NCBI GenBank assembly: GCA_946490455.1
Contig: CAMLXE010000096.1
Span: forward strand, 1 to 6,861
Length of the DNA: 6,861 nt
Direction: 5' to 3'
From: an uncultured Desulfovibrio sp.
Lineage (GTDB): Bacteria; Desulfobacterota; Desulfovibrionia; Desulfovibrionales; Desulfovibrionaceae
Position numbers and translations under genes: made by a program
Shown: positions 5,168 to 6,861 of the stretch, one piece after another
How positions within the stretch are numbered: the stretch's first letter is position 1
How the letters are laid out: the number at the start of each line of letters is the position of its first letter
Notes under the pieces: model-generated
Databases searched by the model: none
What the model saw: only the letters and a program-made list of their open reading frames with translations
Told to the model about the DNA's origin: nothing

Positions 5168-6861
5168 CTAGAGAACTTCATAGATGCGGCAGAAGACGTT
5201 GTCGTAGATCAGGCGGAAATAGGGTGAAAATTTCTTGCTTGCCGGATCTCCGATCAGCAGCTGGACCATGAGCGTGTTATACATGCGGTCATCAACAACG
5301 AGCTTTTCTCCCGTAACCCTGTTGAACAGAAAGTGAACATTGCGCCTTCTGTCCATGTCTTCCTGCCAGGCTCTGATGGCCGCATTGTCCGGCAGATATT
5401 CCGGTGCAATCAAATAATTGCGGTGATCAAGCTGCCCATCGGCAAAAACGTCGATGCTTGCAGCAGGTACCGTGACGCCCGTATTCTTGATGACAACCTC
5501 TCCCGTATCAAGCCTGTAGGAAAGTGCCTGCGGGACAATGCTGATGGCATAGCCCCTTCCTTCCTTGGTGACAAAGTTCCAGCTGCCGAATGTGGAAATC
5601 CAGAATCCCAGATTGAGCATGTCAAAGCTGACAACGAGATACTGCTTGCCGTCTGCCTGAACGAGCGGATTCTGGGGATTATTGAGCCAGGTTACGAGTT
5701 CGGCCGCCTGATCGGATGTCAGGTCCTTGAAAACGTTTCCGGGAACATTGCCCTTGACGGCCGTATATTTGATGAGCTGCCGTGCAAAGCGCGGATCGTC
5801 GGTGGCATAGACGGCAGCCGGCAGATACAGGGATGGTCCGCCGTGGGCCGCGCCGTCTGCAACCGTATGGCGCCGGGCAAAATGGTGGGTTGCATAGCCC
5901 CAGTCCCACCAGTGCCAGATCATGGCATCTTCCGGAGTTGCCGTTCGCATCGTGCGCAGTGCATCGGCATGACGCCGGTTCAGAATGGGACCATGCGTCA
6001 TGGACGGGATGAGGCCTGCCAGCGGCGGAATGATGATCACAAGCATGAGGAAGACGGCGGCCAGCCTGTAGATGAAATGGGGACCAATGGAATCCGGGAA
6101 GCGTGTGAGTGCCCAGCCGAAACGGCGACCGACGCCAATGAACAGCATGACAGCGGCACAGCCTGCGACCACGGGACGCATTTCTCCCAGTTCGTTCCAG
6201 AAGGCCAGGACCTTTTCTCCATAGGTTGGGAAAAGGACAAGGCAGAGTATGGCCGCAAGACAGCAGATCAGAAAGACACGGCGTATTTTTCTGGCCCGGA
6301 TATCTCCCAGAGTACAGGCAAGCCAGTCCACAGGCAGCGTCAGGCCGAGGGCAACGACCGGAGCCCCGAACATGACGAGTCTGCCGCCCATCTTGGTACT
6401 GAGGAAGGTGAGGGCAATGAGGGGCAGGAGAAAGAGCGCTCCTGAGCGGGCCCAGAGAACCAGCAGAAAGCCCAGCATGCCCAGAACGGCTACCGGAGCC
6501 CAGGGATGGAAATAGATGAGGATTTCCGGAAGGGAAAGATCCTGAATTTCAATGATGGACTGCGCTACGGAAGGGAAGACCAGCGGGTCCGCAAGTCCGG
6601 CCGAGACAGCGTCTCCGGAGCGTTTCAGGTAGCCCTGGATGTGATGGAGCATGGTGTTCAGCACGCTCATGTCCACAAGCAGGACAAGGACGAGAAGGCC
6701 GAAGAAAACGATGGTCAGCGGCCGCTGCATGGACTTCAGGAAGTCGCGCACCTGACCAAGAATGGCAACCAGCAGGGCCAGCGGAAACAGTATGCCCGGT
6801 ATTTCTGCCAGCGCAGGAAGGGCATAGCACAGAACGGCAAGCAGGGCCGTGCGATGTTCTC
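5168..6861 (-). CDS. STT3/PglB-type oligosaccharyltransferase (C-terminal part, start outside window)
   Basis: The frame is open from the right edge to the TAG at 5170-5168, giving 563 visible residues; a GTG at 6751 is internal, because membrane-like sequence in the same frame continues to the edge. The family transfers a lipid-linked glycan onto asparagine in secreted proteins at the inner membrane. The catalytic and sequon-binding motif is WWDWG (bases 5911-5897; WWDYG in Campylobacter). In the fifth external loop SVAQSIIEIQDLSLPEIL corresponds to the Campylobacter region with the TIXE motif, here SIIE. GGRLVMFGAPVVALG matches the RF-x-MYA segment near the active site. Several membrane helices precede about 300 residues of soluble periplasmic domain. 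The missing N-terminus should carry the first-loop D-x-D/E metal motif and the first helices. It is convergent with the metabolic operon and not part of it. Neighbouring glycan genes, if any, lie to the right. Confidence 0.88.
   Translation of the reverse strand, partial: EHRTALLAVLCYALPALAEIPGILFPLALLVAILGQVRDFLKSMQRPLTIVFFGLLVLVLLVDMSVLNTMLHHIQGYLKRSGDAVSAGLADPLVFPSVAQSIIEIQDLSLPEILIYFHPWAPVAVLGMLGFLLVLWARSGALFLLPLIALTFLSTKMGGRLVMFGAPVVALGLTLPVDWLACTLGDIRARKIRRVFLICCLAAILCLVLFPTYGEKVLAFWNELGEMRPVVAGCAAVMLFIGVGRRFGWALTRFPDSIGPHFIYRLAAVFLMLVIIIPPLAGLIPSMTHGPILNRRHADALRTMRTATPEDAMIWHWWDWGYATHHFARRHTVADGAAHGGPSLYLPAAVYATDDPRFARQLIKYTAVKGNVPGNVFKDLTSDQAAELVTWLNNPQNPLVQADGKQYLVVSFDMLNLGFWISTFGSWNFVTKEGRGYAISIVPQALSYRLDTGEVVIKNTGVTVPAASIDVFADGQLDHRNYLIAPEYLPDNAAIRAWQEDMDRRRNVHFLFNRVTGEKLVVDDRMYNTLMVQLLIGDPASKKFSPYFRLIYDNVFCRIYEVL

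Noticed and set aside
5333..6445. A 370-residue plus-strand frame
   Set aside because: It is fully antisense to the oligosaccharyltransferase, whose WWDWG and other motifs are clear; its sequence is charged and low in hydrophobic patterning.
1..6861. CRISPR array, tRNA, rRNA, insertion sequence or phage genes
   Set aside because: No spaced direct repeats, cloverleaf-like sequences, transposase motifs or terminal repeats were found on reading both strands.

Overview
The window looks like a bacterial chromosome segment of moderate GC, most likely from a Desulfovibrionaceae-type gut or anaerobic proteobacterium (a Bilophila, Mailhella or Desulfovibrio relative). This is an inference from a PrpR-like sigma-54 regulator, a PglB-type oligosaccharyltransferase of the kind found in that group, and the anaerobic nitrogen-catabolism genes. 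It is not proven by any marker gene here.

Layout, left to right. (1) Positions 1-195, minus strand: the first 65 residues of a transcription regulator with a PrpR-type N-terminal sensor domain; the rest lies outside the window. (2) 196-1498: a long stretch without an intact gene. It holds the divergent promoter region, inverted repeats, a near-consensus sigma-54 promoter, and, from about 528 to 1274, the frameshifted remains of the C-terminal half of a D-aminoacylase / N-acyl-D-amino-acid deacylase. This remnant becomes visible only when fragments from several frames are joined. (3) 1499-5059, plus strand: a three-gene unit made of an amidase-signature hydrolase, a carbamate kinase and a DUF2877 (AllH/YlbF-like) protein, with strong RNA hairpins in both gaps between genes. 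(4) 5168-6861, minus strand and convergent: the C-terminal 563 residues of an STT3/PglB oligosaccharyltransferase, which runs off the right edge.

How the genes may work together. Carbamate kinase next to DUF2877 is the hallmark of the allantoin/oxamate branch: in Escherichia coli, AllF (FdrA), AllG (YlbE) and AllH (YlbF) are linked to a catabolic carbamate kinase that makes ATP from carbamoyl phosphate. Here the AllF and AllG partners are not adjacent. Instead an amidase precedes the kinase and a dead D-aminoacylase precedes the amidase. The simplest reading is a catabolic island for an amide, ureido or N-acylated compound, controlled by the divergent sigma-54 activator, which has lost one hydrolase and perhaps other parts. 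The substrate cannot be read from the sequence. The oligosaccharyltransferase appears unrelated to this pathway.
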